Origin: Rhizobium metallidurans
GTDB lineage: Bacteria; Pseudomonadota; Alphaproteobacteria; Rhizobiales; Rhizobiaceae
DNA: 64,000 nucleotides
Reading direction: 5' to 3'
NCBI RefSeq assembly: GCF_014196505.1
Contig: NZ_JACIDW010000013.1
Location: forward strand, 1-64,000
The position numbers and the translations under genes were made by a program. Under the pieces are notes generated by a model. The model was not told the DNA's origin. It worked only from the letters and a program-made list of their open reading frames with translations, and made no database searches. Of this stretch, positions 22,728 through 31,230 are shown piece after piece; within the stretch, counting starts at the first letter, position 1, and each line of letters starts with the position of its first letter.

Positions 22728-22783
22728 CGCTTCGCGAGTTGTCGTGGTGGGTGAGCCGCGCTATCGCATTCCGTAAGGGTTGA
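22353..22783 (+). CDS. Tail assembly chaperone, -1 frameshift product
   Basis: A ribosome slipping back one base at T-TTT-TTC (22634-22640) would join the first 96 residues to a second frame encoding PPGGAESFVSAADQFVFRLR, continuing to RMTLRELSWWVSRAIAFRKG and a stop at 22781-22783. The total is about 143 residues. The second frame has no start of its own and encodes a conserved-looking domain that ends three bases before the tape-measure ATG. This reproduces the two-product arrangement of lambda G/GT and Mu gp41/gp42. Confidence 0.75.
22634..22640 (+). promoter_or_regulatory. Programmed -1 frameshift slippery heptamer
   Basis: T-TTT-TTC in the zero frame (codons GGT TTT TTC) allows both tRNAs to re-pair after slipping back one base. 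It is the only such heptamer in the overlap. Confidence 0.75.
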
Positions 22784-22785
22784 TC

Positions 22786-24678
22786 ATGACAACACGCGAA
22801 GTCGAAGCCCGGCTCAAGATATCGGCGGTCGATAAGACTGGCAGGACGTTCAAGAACGTGGCCGGGAAGATGACCGAGGTGAACAAGCAAGCGGCCGCCT
22901 TCAACAGGCAGCAGTCGATGCTCGGTAGATCGACCGCTGCCATGTATGCCGGTATCGCGCGGTTTGCTGCGCCGGCTGCACTTGCGTATGGCGCCAAGAA
23001 GGCATTGACGGATTTCGCAGCCGTCGAGCGTCAGATGAACCGGATCGGCATCACCGCCAACGCCAGCGCCGAAGAAACCAAGTCTGCCTTCACCGAGCTG
23101 AAGTCGACGACAAAGCAGCTTGCCCTGGGCGTCGAGGACGGCATCACCGCGCTCGACACGCTGGTTGCATCGGGTATGGACATGAAGGAAGCCATGGCCT
23201 TTCTTCCTTCCGTTCTAGCCACGGCGCAGGCATCCGGCGCAGCGACCGACGATATCGCCAATACCGCGATCAAGGCGGCCTCGGCTCTGAAGCTCGAAAC
23301 CAGTCAGATGCAGCGGGCGTTTGACATCATGGTCGCCGGCGGCAAGGCGGGTCAGTTCGAGCTGAAGGACATGGCGACCTATATTCCCGACCTCGCAAAC
23401 TCGTTTGCGTCGCTTGGGTATACTGGCGAAGATGGCCTCAAGAAGCTAGTGGCGATCCTCCAGACCATCCGTGAGGATACCGGCTCGGCGTCGTCAGCTG
23501 CGACCTATGCGGGGAATGTCTTCGGCAAGATCTATTCGGCCGACACCGCTAGCAAGTTCTCGAAGATGGGTATCGATCTCCGCAAGGAGATGGATGCTGC
23601 TCGGAAAAGCGGCGAGGATACCGTGGCCGCCTTCGTTCGCATCTCGAAGGAGGCGATCAAGGGCGATCTCAGCAAGCTGCCTCTGCTCTTCACCGACGAG
23701 CAGTTCCGTCTCGGCATGCAGTCTTTGATGACCTCAGCGGACAGCTACAAGAAGTTCATCGACACGGTGAATAGCTCGGAGGTCGATGGCACGGTCCTGC
23801 AGGATCTCAATCGCGTGACGGGTGACACGCAGGCCAGCATCGACAAGCTGTCGAGCAGCTGGGACAAGATGATGAACAGCCTCGGCAAGGGCGTTGCCCG
23901 ACCGGCCGTGCCCGTGATGGATGCGATCTCGAAGGACGTCGATTACGGCAGCGCGGTGCGCGAAGCGCTCGGAAAGCAGGGCAAGGGCTATTGGGAAATC
24001 GAAACGTGGATGGCGATGAACCTGCCATTCGGCAGTTTTTCGCATAGCGCCGAAGCAGATCGCCTGGCGCTGACCGGCGGTTACCGCGATCCTGAATTTA
24101 TTAAGCGGATGCGGCAAGGGCCGAACATGCCTCAAGGGCCGCAGCTTCCGGAATTTCCGGGTGGCGATCGTCATCTCGATCCGCGCAATCTTCCGAAAAC
24201 GGGGGTGCCAGCACCTGGTTCTCGCCCATCCATGGCCACTGCGCCCAAGGTCAATCTGGCTGAAATCTACGGGCAGTATGCCGATAGCCGCAACTCGGCC
24301 GCTGGGTGGGAAAAGGCGAAGGCTGCGGGCATGCCCAGTGCGCCAAACCTGCAGTCCGATTTCTTCCGCATGCCATCAAAGGAAGAATTCAAGGATGCGC
24401 TGAAGATCGACCTCGGCGGTGACGAGGCCGGTCAAAAGGTCGCCGATGGCGGCAAGGAAGCCGGCAAGGCGATCGAGGACTCCGCCGCCTTCTTCAAGGT
24501 CGCGGGGTACGATGTCGGCGCTGCGATCTCCGCAGCTGCGGAAAAGCTCTCGGCGGCGGCGGGCCGTTTCAATTCGTTCGGTCCGGGAACCGCGAACGGG
24601 CCGCCCGGTGTCAATGCCAATACGGGCCGCTCGATGCCCACATCGGTCAACCGACCGATGAACGCAGGTATGGAGTAA
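22786..24678 (+). CDS. Tail tape measure protein
   Basis: A 630-residue protein of the TP901/Mu type. The N-terminus (MTTREVEARLKISAVDKTGR) leads into a conserved region with ALDTLVASGMDMKEAMAFLP and SSAATYAGNVFGKIYS, and the C-terminal third is low-complexity (Pro/Gly/Ala-rich). Tape measures set tail length by roughly 0.15 nm per residue, which would give a tail near 95 nm at most. A TTG six bases earlier could also start translation. Confidence 0.87.
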   Translation: MTTREVEARLKISAVDKTGRTFKNVAGKMTEVNKQAAAFNRQQSMLGRSTAAMYAGIARFAAPAALAYGAKKALTDFAAVERQMNRIGITANASAEETKSAFTELKSTTKQLALGVEDGITALDTLVASGMDMKEAMAFLPSVLATAQASGAATDDIANTAIKAASALKLETSQMQRAFDIMVAGGKAGQFELKDMATYIPDLANSFASLGYTGEDGLKKLVAILQTIREDTGSASSAATYAGNVFGKIYSADTASKFSKMGIDLRKEMDAARKSGEDTVAAFVRISKEAIKGDLSKLPLLFTDEQFRLGMQSLMTSADSYKKFIDTVNSSEVDGTVLQDLNRVTGDTQASIDKLSSSWDKMMNSLGKGVARPAVPVMDAISKDVDYGSAVREALGKQGKGYWEIETWMAMNLPFGSFSHSAEADRLALTGGYRDPEFIKRMRQGPNMPQGPQLPEFPGGDRHLDPRNLPKTGVPAPGSRPSMATAPKVNLAEIYGQYADSRNSAAGWEKAKAAGMPSAPNLQSDFFRMPSKEEFKDALKIDLGGDEAGQKVADGGKEAGKAIEDSAAFFKVAGYDVGAAISAAAEKLSAAAGRFNSFGPGTANGPPGVNANTGRSMPTSVNRPMNAGME

Positions 24679-24684
24679 CGCTGC

Positions 24685-25146
24685 ATGAGACATTGGCAGA
24701 GAGACCTTCGGCCCGCCAGCTTTCGCGGTATCCGCTTCTGGGTCGATCAGGACGCGCTGTCCGCAGGGAAGCGCATCGCGCGACATGAATATGCCGGTGG
24801 CCGGCGGACCGTTCTCGAAGAAGCTGGCCTGGCCACCAGCATCTATGACGTTACGGCCTATCTTCTCGGCGACGTGAGCGATCTACAGGTAGTGTCGTTG
24901 CAGACGGCGTGTCTCGCGGTTGGGCCGGGGAGGCTGGTGCTGCCGATCGATGGCGGCTTTATGGCCTATGTCGAAAACTTCAACCGATCGCGAGAGCGAG
25001 ACCGGCAGGGCTATATAGCCTTCAGCTTTTCGGCCATTCCTCTCAGCAACGAGACCGGCATGACCCTCGGCTTGGCCGATGTCACCTTGGCTTACGTGAC
25101 CGATATCGTTGACGCTGCCGCCGGATTGGAGAGGTTGTTTCGATGA
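24685..25146 (+). CDS. Mu gpN-like DNA circularisation/tail protein, N-terminal half
   Basis: A 153-residue protein, MRHWQRDLRPASFRGIRFWV onward, matching the N-terminal domain of Mu gpN (called DNA circularisation protein). It contains RRTVLEEAGLATSIYDVTAY, typical of the family. In Mu this is one polypeptide; here the second half is encoded by the next gene, which overlaps by four bases (ATGA). Confidence 0.8.
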   Translation: MRHWQRDLRPASFRGIRFWVDQDALSAGKRIARHEYAGGRRTVLEEAGLATSIYDVTAYLLGDVSDLQVVSLQTACLAVGPGRLVLPIDGGFMAYVENFNRSRERDRQGYIAFSFSAIPLSNETGMTLGLADVTLAYVTDIVDAAAGLERLFR

Positions 25147-25766
25147 CTGTTGATCGAGATGCGCTGTGTTCCTGGCTGTCCGACCTTGCGGCCGTGATCG
25201 TCCAGGATGCTGATGACCTGTCGGATTTGGCGACGCGGATTGCCGCCGCGCCTAGCCTGTCGGCTGCGGCGTTTTCCACCGAGATCCTGTCTCTGATGCG
25301 GATCGTCGGCGAAAGCGTCACGTCGGTGGCAGGCTTCGATGGCCTGAAGGCTGGCAGTTTCGAGGAAGGCGACACCGAAGCGGCTGGCAAGATCCTGCTC
25401 GCTGTCGGTCTTTCGCTTGCTGGCGGGCGCGTGGAGTGGATCTCACGGCCGCAGGCAAGGGCAGGACGGGAGCGGATCTCGGCGGCCGGCGACGCCGCGC
25501 TTGCGGTTGTCTCGACGATCGGCGCCGATGCTGCGGATCTGTATGGCTGGCTTTCCCGCCTGGTGCAGATGTCAGTTCGGCTGGTGTCCGATCTTGCCGC
25601 CGATTTGGCGCCAGTTGGGCGCGTGGAAACGGGCATCTCAATGCCGTCCACGGTGCTCGCCTATAAACTCTATGGTGAGGCAGGTCGCGCCGCAGGCCTC
25701 GTCGACATCGCCGGATCATCGACACCGATGTTGATGCCGATCGGCTTCGATGCGCTGGAAAACTGA
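25143..25766 (+). CDS. Mu gpN-like protein, C-terminal half
   Basis: A 207-residue protein corresponding to the C-terminal helical part of gpN-like proteins (SMPSTVLAYKLYGEAGRAAG near the end is typical). The ATG overlaps the previous stop, so the two halves are translated together and probably form one complex. The split looks stable rather than a recent frameshift because a proper ATGA coupling is present. Confidence 0.72.
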   Translation: MTVDRDALCSWLSDLAAVIVQDADDLSDLATRIAAAPSLSAAAFSTEILSLMRIVGESVTSVAGFDGLKAGSFEEGDTEAAGKILLAVGLSLAGGRVEWISRPQARAGRERISAAGDAALAVVSTIGADAADLYGWLSRLVQMSVRLVSDLAADLAPVGRVETGISMPSTVLAYKLYGEAGRAAGLVDIAGSSTPMLMPIGFDALEN

Positions 25767-25767
25767 C

Positions 25768-26811
25768 ATGTTCGAAAAAGTGACGGTGGCGGGATTTCCG
25801 CCGATCAAGCAGATCACCATCAATGTATCTGCCGAGCAGGCGGCGCGCTCGGCTAATCTGGATCTCGTCATTAAAGGTCCTGGCATCCCGATCGTCATCG
25901 GGCAGGACGCCGTCATCAAGGCGACCGGCACGCTGATGCTGACCGGATACGTGCGCGACGTCGATACCGCCTACACTGAGGCGGAGCGCAGCCTCGGCTG
26001 CAGTCTGGTATCGCGGACGGTCGACTTCGTTGAGTGCTCGGCCGAGCATAAGACGGGGGAGATCTTCGACAAGGATATCGTCGCGATCGCCGAGGAACTC
26101 GATTCGCTTGGTATTGGCATTAAGTCGGATGGCACCCGATTTCCTAAGGAGCCCCGCCACAAGCTCAATCTCGGCGAAAGCCCTTTTAGCTCGATCGAAC
26201 GTCGGGCGCGTGGACGCGGCGCCTTGATCCATGACACCGCCAAGGGCGAGATTATGATCGCCAGCAAGCCAGGCGGTACGCATGTTGGCACTCTGAGGCG
26301 AGGTCAAAACATCCTGCCTGGTGCGTCGGCGAGCTTCACAGAGTCCGGCCGCTACAGCGATATCAATGTGCGCGGGCAGACAACGGAGGGGACCGCAAAA
26401 CAGCAACTCCGGCCGCAGACCTCCGTCCGCGACGGAGGCGTCAAGCGTCGGAGGCCGTTGATCTTGGTACATGAAGGTGAGACGACGCTCGACCGGATGA
26501 AGACACGTGCCGGATGGACGGGGCGTCGCGCCGCCGGCAATGGGGTCACGGCGAGCATTCCGGTCACCGGGTGGCGGGACGATGTGGGCATGATCTGGCA
26601 GCCGAACTGGCTGGTCGCCGTGGAAGACGACTGGCTCGGCATCGAGGGGCTGATGATTATCAAGGGCATCGTTTTCGAGCAGGGCGATATGACCAAGGCT
26701 ACGCTGTCGCTTGCCGATCCGCGTGCGCTCGGCGGCGAAAACCCGCGCGGCAAGACCGCTAGCGGGTATGCGGCGCCCGCAGTCGTCGATGCGGAGTATA
26801 TAGACGAATGA
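25768..26811 (+). CDS. Baseplate hub protein (Mu gp44/gpP-like)
   Basis: A 347-residue protein with the gp44 pattern: an N-terminal beta domain (LDLVIKGPGIPIVIGQDAVI), GYVRDVDTAYTEAERSLG, and TLRRGQNILPGASASFTESG in the middle. It forms the trimeric hub that holds the spike and connects to the tail tube. Begins one base after the gpN stop and is coupled to the spike gene by ATGA. Confidence 0.85.
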   Translation: MFEKVTVAGFPPIKQITINVSAEQAARSANLDLVIKGPGIPIVIGQDAVIKATGTLMLTGYVRDVDTAYTEAERSLGCSLVSRTVDFVECSAEHKTGEIFDKDIVAIAEELDSLGIGIKSDGTRFPKEPRHKLNLGESPFSSIERRARGRGALIHDTAKGEIMIASKPGGTHVGTLRRGQNILPGASASFTESGRYSDINVRGQTTEGTAKQQLRPQTSVRDGGVKRRRPLILVHEGETTLDRMKTRAGWTGRRAAGNGVTASIPVTGWRDDVGMIWQPNWLVAVEDDWLGIEGLMIIKGIVFEQGDMTKATLSLADPRALGGENPRGKTASGYAAPAVVDAEYIDE

Positions 26812-27251
26812 TCCGCATCGATCTTGATGGGCGTGTTGTAGAGCAAGGTGGCCAACAGTTTGTTTCCGGTCGGGGTGCTTACAACGACGCCTGGACAAAG
26901 GTGTATCGACCGGAGCCGCATGGTTTCGCGTCGAGCCCCATAGCAGGCGGCATGGGTTTTGTGCTGCCGCAGCCCGGCAATCCGGACTTTGCCATGATGA
27001 TCGGCGGCGAGCACCCGGACAAGCGTCCGGTGCTGCCCAAGGGCGGGGTCGCGATCTACGATGCATTCGGCAACATCCAGAAACTCATCGCAACTGGCAT
27101 TGTTGTCGACGTCGGCGCGCGCACGATCACGACGACAGCCGGGGGCTGGGTTCTAAATGGTCCTGCAACGATCAACGGCAATCTGCAGGTCAACGGAAAC
27201 ATCACTGCCTCAGGCGTGATCACCGACAGCGACGGCAACAACGGCGCTTAA
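26808..27251 (+). CDS. Baseplate spike protein (Mu gp45/gpV-like)
   Basis: A 147-residue protein beginning MIRIDLDGRVVEQGGQQFVS. It ends in a beta-helical repeat (TINGNLQVNGNITASGVITD) typical of gp45-type membrane-piercing spikes. It is somewhat shorter than Mu gp45 (about 197 residues). No clear HxH metal-binding apex is visible, so the tip may need a separate cap or be metal-free. Confidence 0.82.
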   Translation: MIRIDLDGRVVEQGGQQFVSGRGAYNDAWTKVYRPEPHGFASSPIAGGMGFVLPQPGNPDFAMMIGGEHPDKRPVLPKGGVAIYDAFGNIQKLIATGIVVDVGARTITTTAGGWVLNGPATINGNLQVNGNITASGVITDSDGNNGA

Positions 27252-27282
27252 GCGCGCATTCTCTACATAAGCGAGGATTTCA

Positions 27283-27819
27283 GTGGTTCGCATCATTCCC
27301 AAGGGTGATAGCGCCGAGCCTTACCGCGCGCCGGATCTCGGCTGGAACGGGTTTGTCGGCGATCTCCTCATCAACGCATCAGACCACCCGTCCGCACCTG
27401 GCGACTTTCGCGCGGAGCAAGGGCTTGCGACACAGGTCCTCATTCACCTCATGACCGATCGGCGCGTCGAGGAGAGCGAGCTGCGCGAAGGCGAGGAAAA
27501 TAGGGGTTGGTTCGGCGATAGCTTCGATCAGATGGATGGCGAGGGGCCAATCGGCTCGCGCTGGTGGCTGCTGCGCCGGCAGTCGCTTTACGACGGCATC
27601 GAGATCGACGCGCAGGATTATGCGATCGAGGCTCTGCAGCCATTGATCGATCAGGGTGTGGTGTCCCGCGTTGAAGCGGTCGCGACCGCTGATCGGCCCG
27701 CGAACCGGCTCGACTGTGAAGTTTCGCTCTACGGTCGTGACGGCGCCCGCATCTATCAACGAAAATTTGAAAGCTTATGGAGGCAGATCGATGGCGTGGC
27801 CTATCCGCTCGCTGGATGA
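27283..27819 (+). CDS. Baseplate wedge protein (Mu gp46-like)
   Basis: A 178-residue protein with the gp46 core: GLATQVLIHLMTDRRVEESE and GDSFDQMDGEGPIGSRWWLL. GTG at 27283 is used because no ATG fits the family N-terminus. It precedes the gp47-like gene, which overlaps its 3' end by 29 bases. Confidence 0.85.
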   Translation: MVRIIPKGDSAEPYRAPDLGWNGFVGDLLINASDHPSAPGDFRAEQGLATQVLIHLMTDRRVEESELREGEENRGWFGDSFDQMDGEGPIGSRWWLLRRQSLYDGIEIDAQDYAIEALQPLIDQGVVSRVEAVATADRPANRLDCEVSLYGRDGARIYQRKFESLWRQIDGVAYPLAG

Positions 27820-28870
27820 ACTATCGTCGCGTGCGCGCGGGTACTTTCGGCAGTATCTGCCGGGCACAGACACCAGCCTGAAAAACAACTTCGTCACCAT
27901 CGTCGTGAAGGTGCTGGCCGGCCTCGGCCATGAGCTTGAGCTGCGCGCCGGATGGCTCGCGAGGCAGATCTTTCTTTACAGTGCGGCCGAGCAGTTTGTT
28001 ATCCAGCATTGTGCGGATGTCGGGATCTATCGCAAGCAACCGACACCAGCGGTTGGCTCGATCACTGGCACTGGCACACCGGCCGCTGTGTATCCTGCGG
28101 GAGTTAGGTTTGTCTCCGCCTCTGTAATATACATCTCAACTTCCAACGCGACAGCAGCCAACGACGGATCAATATCCTTCGCGGTCTCGGCGGAAACCAA
28201 AGGTGCGAATGGAAACAGGGATGCGGGCGGTGCGGTCAGTTTGGCTGACCCTGGACTATACCCGGATCTCTCTGCGCAGTTCACGGTTTCGTCTGCAGGT
28301 CTGGGGGGTGGTGCCGATCTCGAAAGCATCGAAGATTTGCGCCAACGTGGCCTGCAGCGAAAGCGAAACCCGCCAGGTGCGGGATCTCTGACGGATTATG
28401 AGCGCTATGCCCGCGAGGTCTCTGGCGTAGTTGCTGCCTGGGCATTCAGGGCGGCGTCACCTGGCACTGTCTGGGTCTATTTTCTGTTCGCCAACCGGGT
28501 AAACTTGATCCCGGAGCCGTCCGATGTAGCCGTTGTGCAGACCTACATCGATACCAAGCGCCTCATCCGGGTCGACAATACCGTCGCACTTGCGCCTGTT
28601 GCCAACCCGATCGATGTCACGATCAACGGATTGTCGAGTGATACCACGGAGATCCGAGCGAGCATTTCAGCTGCGATCACGGCGATGTTTCTCGCTAAGT
28701 GCAGGCCGGGTATTCCTGGAGACACTTTCACCGTCTCCAAATCGTGGATTGGAGAAGCCATCTCTGGCGTGACGGGTGAAGATCGTCACGTTCTTGCTCT
28801 GCCGGTCGGTGACGTCACGTTAACCGATGGCCGGTTCCCAACGCTTGGGGTTGTCACATATGGCTCGTGA
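27791..28870 (+). CDS. Baseplate J-like protein (Mu gp47)
   Basis: A 359-residue protein, MAWPIRSLDELSSRARGYFR onward, with the baseplate-J core (LESIEDLRQRGLQRKRNPPG, GSLTDYERYAREVSGVVAAW). ATG at 27791 follows a GGAGG site by eight bases inside the end of the gp46-like gene; the open frame extends further up without support. It forms the wedge ring together with gp46 and gp48. Confidence 0.88.
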   Translation: MAWPIRSLDELSSRARGYFRQYLPGTDTSLKNNFVTIVVKVLAGLGHELELRAGWLARQIFLYSAAEQFVIQHCADVGIYRKQPTPAVGSITGTGTPAAVYPAGVRFVSASVIYISTSNATAANDGSISFAVSAETKGANGNRDAGGAVSLADPGLYPDLSAQFTVSSAGLGGGADLESIEDLRQRGLQRKRNPPGAGSLTDYERYAREVSGVVAAWAFRAASPGTVWVYFLFANRVNLIPEPSDVAVVQTYIDTKRLIRVDNTVALAPVANPIDVTINGLSSDTTEIRASISAAITAMFLAKCRPGIPGDTFTVSKSWIGEAISGVTGEDRHVLALPVGDVTLTDGRFPTLGVVTYGS

Positions 28871-29567
28871 TCCTGCTCTTGTAACGATAACGTCGACCGG
28901 GGCAGGTCCATCGAGTAGCAGCCGGCCTCCTCTTGTGGATGATGTGTTGTCCAATCCGAGCGCTGAAGATCTGCTCGGTGCAGCCTTGGCGATGTGGCCC
29001 ACGGGACCCGCGTTCGGCTCTCCAGATGGAGAGGCCGTCAGCCTTGACAGTCGCCTGGCAGCATTCACGCGGGTGCTGGTATCTCCTTTCGCCCTCGTTT
29101 ACGCCCGCCTCTGGGCGCTAGCGCGAGAGGCGACCCTATCCGGTATCGATGACCTCCTCCCGGAGTGGGAGGTCGAATATGGTCTTCCTGACAATTGCGT
29201 GACCGGAGAAACATCTGCGGCAGAACGGCTTCGAGCCTTGGAGGCCAAGGTCAATAGCCAGCAGGTGAGTACGCCGCAGGATTTCATCACTTTGGCTGCG
29301 CGTTACGGGTTCACGATAACCATCGAAGAGCCTGCGATTTTTGAATGCGGCTTCTCCGTCTGCGGTGGAGAGCACGTGGTCGGCGATCCTCGACAAGAGA
29401 CGTATTGGATCGTCCGTGTGAGCGACCTCGCCATTGATTTCTTCACCGCTGGATTTTCTCAGTGCGGCCTCGACCCGCTTTTCGATATCGGCGACGCCGA
29501 TCGCCTTATGTGCGTCTTGCGGCGCGTCGCTCCAGCCTGGACCACGCCAATCCTCATTGCCGATTGA
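28860..29567 (+). CDS. Baseplate/tail-fibre connector (Mu gp48-like, DUF2313)
   Basis: A 235-residue protein of the YmfQ/gp48 type: WPTGPAFGSPDGEAVSLDSR near the start and SGIDDLLPEWEVEYGLPDNC in the centre, with a cysteine-rich C-terminal part (IFECGFSVCGGEHVVG). It completes the baseplate wedge and links to the fibre. ATG at 28860 overlaps the gp47 stop. Confidence 0.85.
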   Translation: MARDPALVTITSTGAGPSSSSRPPLVDDVLSNPSAEDLLGAALAMWPTGPAFGSPDGEAVSLDSRLAAFTRVLVSPFALVYARLWALAREATLSGIDDLLPEWEVEYGLPDNCVTGETSAAERLRALEAKVNSQQVSTPQDFITLAARYGFTITIEEPAIFECGFSVCGGEHVVGDPRQETYWIVRVSDLAIDFFTAGFSQCGLDPLFDIGDADRLMCVLRRVAPAWTTPILIAD

Positions 29568-29585
29568 TACCCGAAAGGTTTCGCC

Positions 29586-30647
29586 ATGAAATATCAGAAA
29601 CCATACGGATCTCTGGATCCGGATGCTCCTTACGTCGACTACAGCGCTGGCGTGAATAGCGGCTCGAAAATTCCTGCTGGCTTTCCGAACTGGACCCAGC
29701 GCGAGATTGTCGACGTCATCGCAAAATCAGGCTTTACACCCGACGATGTGCTTCAGCTCGCCTCGGCCATTCAGTCGCAAAAGATGAATTTTGCGGTAGC
29801 CGGTGGCGCCGCGAATGCCCTGACTGCTGTCCTGTCACCGACGCCGACGCTTTTCACGGGACTGGCAATCCGGCTGATGTTGACCAATACAAACACCGCA
29901 GCCGCGACTCTCAACCTCAATGGCTTGGGGAATAAGCCCATCGTCAAGTTCGATGGCGGTGCGCTCGCCCGAGGCGAGCTCATCGCAGGCACGATAGCCG
30001 AGTTTGCTTTCGACGCGACCGGAGACCGATGGATAATCGTATCGGCAATCCGTTACGGCTTCGGCGCCGGTCAGCAGTATTTCAACACTGCGGGAGCAAT
30101 GTCGTTTACCGTTCCGGTCGGTGTGACAATCATTGAAGTCGAATGCTGGGGCGGCGGCGCTGGCGGTGGCGGCATTGGTGCCGGGGGCAATGGCTCCGCA
30201 GGCGGCGGCGGTGGTGGTGGATATGCGCGGAAAAGGATCAACGTAACACCCGGTCAGGTTCTCACGGGGACGGTCGGTGCAAATGGTGCTGGTGGTGGCG
30301 CCGGCGGGTCTGGATCTGCTGGCGGCACGACTTCCTTTGGCGGCGTGGTCACCTGCAATGGTGGCACTGGCGGTGGCCCCAATCCTACTGGCAACGGCGG
30401 TGGAGGTGGTGCTGCGACTGGCGGCGACATCAACGCGACAGGCGGTGCGGGCACAGCCGGCGCGGCGGGCGCGAGTGTCAGCGGCGGCCCAGGCGGCACG
30501 TCGTCATTCGGCGGGGCAGGCGGTGGCGGCGGGTTCGGCATTGCTGGCCCCGGAGCTTCTCCTGGGGGTGGCGGTGGTGGATCTGGCAGTGCCGGCGCCA
30601 ACTCGGGTGGAAGTGGTGCAGTCGGCGCAATCTTCATTAAGTGGTGA
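29586..30647 (+). CDS. Tail fibre protein with polyglycine-rich receptor-binding tip
   Basis: A 353-residue protein. Residues 1-150 are a shaft-like domain (NLNGLGNKPIVKFDGGALAR), followed by FTVPVGVTIIEVECWGGGAG. The C-terminal 170 residues consist largely of Gly-rich runs separated by short loops. Such glycine-rich domains form sandwiches of polyglycine helices whose loops bind host surface receptors, as in T-even-type adhesins. The repeated GGT/GGC codons make this stretch a likely recombination hot spot. Confidence 0.8.
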   Translation: MKYQKPYGSLDPDAPYVDYSAGVNSGSKIPAGFPNWTQREIVDVIAKSGFTPDDVLQLASAIQSQKMNFAVAGGAANALTAVLSPTPTLFTGLAIRLMLTNTNTAAATLNLNGLGNKPIVKFDGGALARGELIAGTIAEFAFDATGDRWIIVSAIRYGFGAGQQYFNTAGAMSFTVPVGVTIIEVECWGGGAGGGGIGAGGNGSAGGGGGGGYARKRINVTPGQVLTGTVGANGAGGGAGGSGSAGGTTSFGGVVTCNGGTGGGPNPTGNGGGGGAATGGDINATGGAGTAGAAGASVSGGPGGTSSFGGAGGGGGFGIAGPGASPGGGGGGSGSAGANSGGSGAVGAIFIKW

Positions 30648-30651
30648 GAAC

Positions 30652-31215
30652 ATGATTTACGCACGTGTGGTTGATGGATTGGTTGTTGAGGTCGTCGATC
30701 TTTCCGAGGAGTTCAAAATCCAAGAGATTTATGTGCCGGAAGTGGCTGAAGAGTTCTTTCCTGCGCCGGCAGAGGTTGAAATCGGATGGGCATTCGTTGA
30801 TCGAGCTTTCGTTCCTCCCCCGGCGCCGGATCTTGATGATGTGAGAGCGTTTCGTATAGCCGCCCTCACATCAGTCTGTGCTCTTGCAATCGTTGGTGGC
30901 TATTCCTCTGACGCGCTCGGTGTCGCGCACAGATATCCAAGTGGCGTCATTGATCAGATCAATATGATGGGCAGTGTGACCGCGAGCTTACTGCCTGATC
31001 TGCCTTTGGATTGGGCAACGCCTTTCTGGTGTGAGGATGAGGGGGGCGAGTGGGCATACCGTCCTCATGCGGCTGCACAAATCCAGCAGGCTGGATCGGA
31101 CGGAAAGGCCCATGTGGTGTCATGTCAGACACGGCTGGCGCAGCTTTCCGCAACTGTCATGTCGGCCTCAACCGCCGATGCGATCAACGCAGTAGACTGG
31201 ACGTCGGATATTTGA
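30652..31215 (+). CDS. DUF4376-like tail fibre accessory protein
   Basis: A 187-residue protein, MIYARVVDGLVVEVVDLSEE onward. The C-terminal half reads RAFRIAALTSVCALAIVGGY then HRYPSGVIDQINMMGSVTAS, the DUF4376 pattern found beside or inside phage tail fibres and probably acting in fibre assembly or as part of the tip. It follows the fibre gene by four bases. It converges on the radical-SAM gene with only 15 bases between the two stops. Confidence 0.72.
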   Translation: MIYARVVDGLVVEVVDLSEEFKIQEIYVPEVAEEFFPAPAEVEIGWAFVDRAFVPPPAPDLDDVRAFRIAALTSVCALAIVGGYSSDALGVAHRYPSGVIDQINMMGSVTASLLPDLPLDWATPFWCEDEGGEWAYRPHAAAQIQQAGSDGKAHVVSCQTRLAQLSATVMSASTADAINAVDWTSDI

Positions 31216-31230
31216 GTGGGATCTGGGGCT

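Noticed and set aside
22469-22783. Independent gene in the -1 frame of the tail chaperone
   Set aside because: No proper start; only its end is conserved-looking. It is better explained as the frameshift extension.
30143-30664. Long Trp/Arg-rich and Pro-rich open frames on both strands of the fibre gene
   Set aside because: They are mirror readings of the GGN-rich DNA encoding the polyglycine domain.
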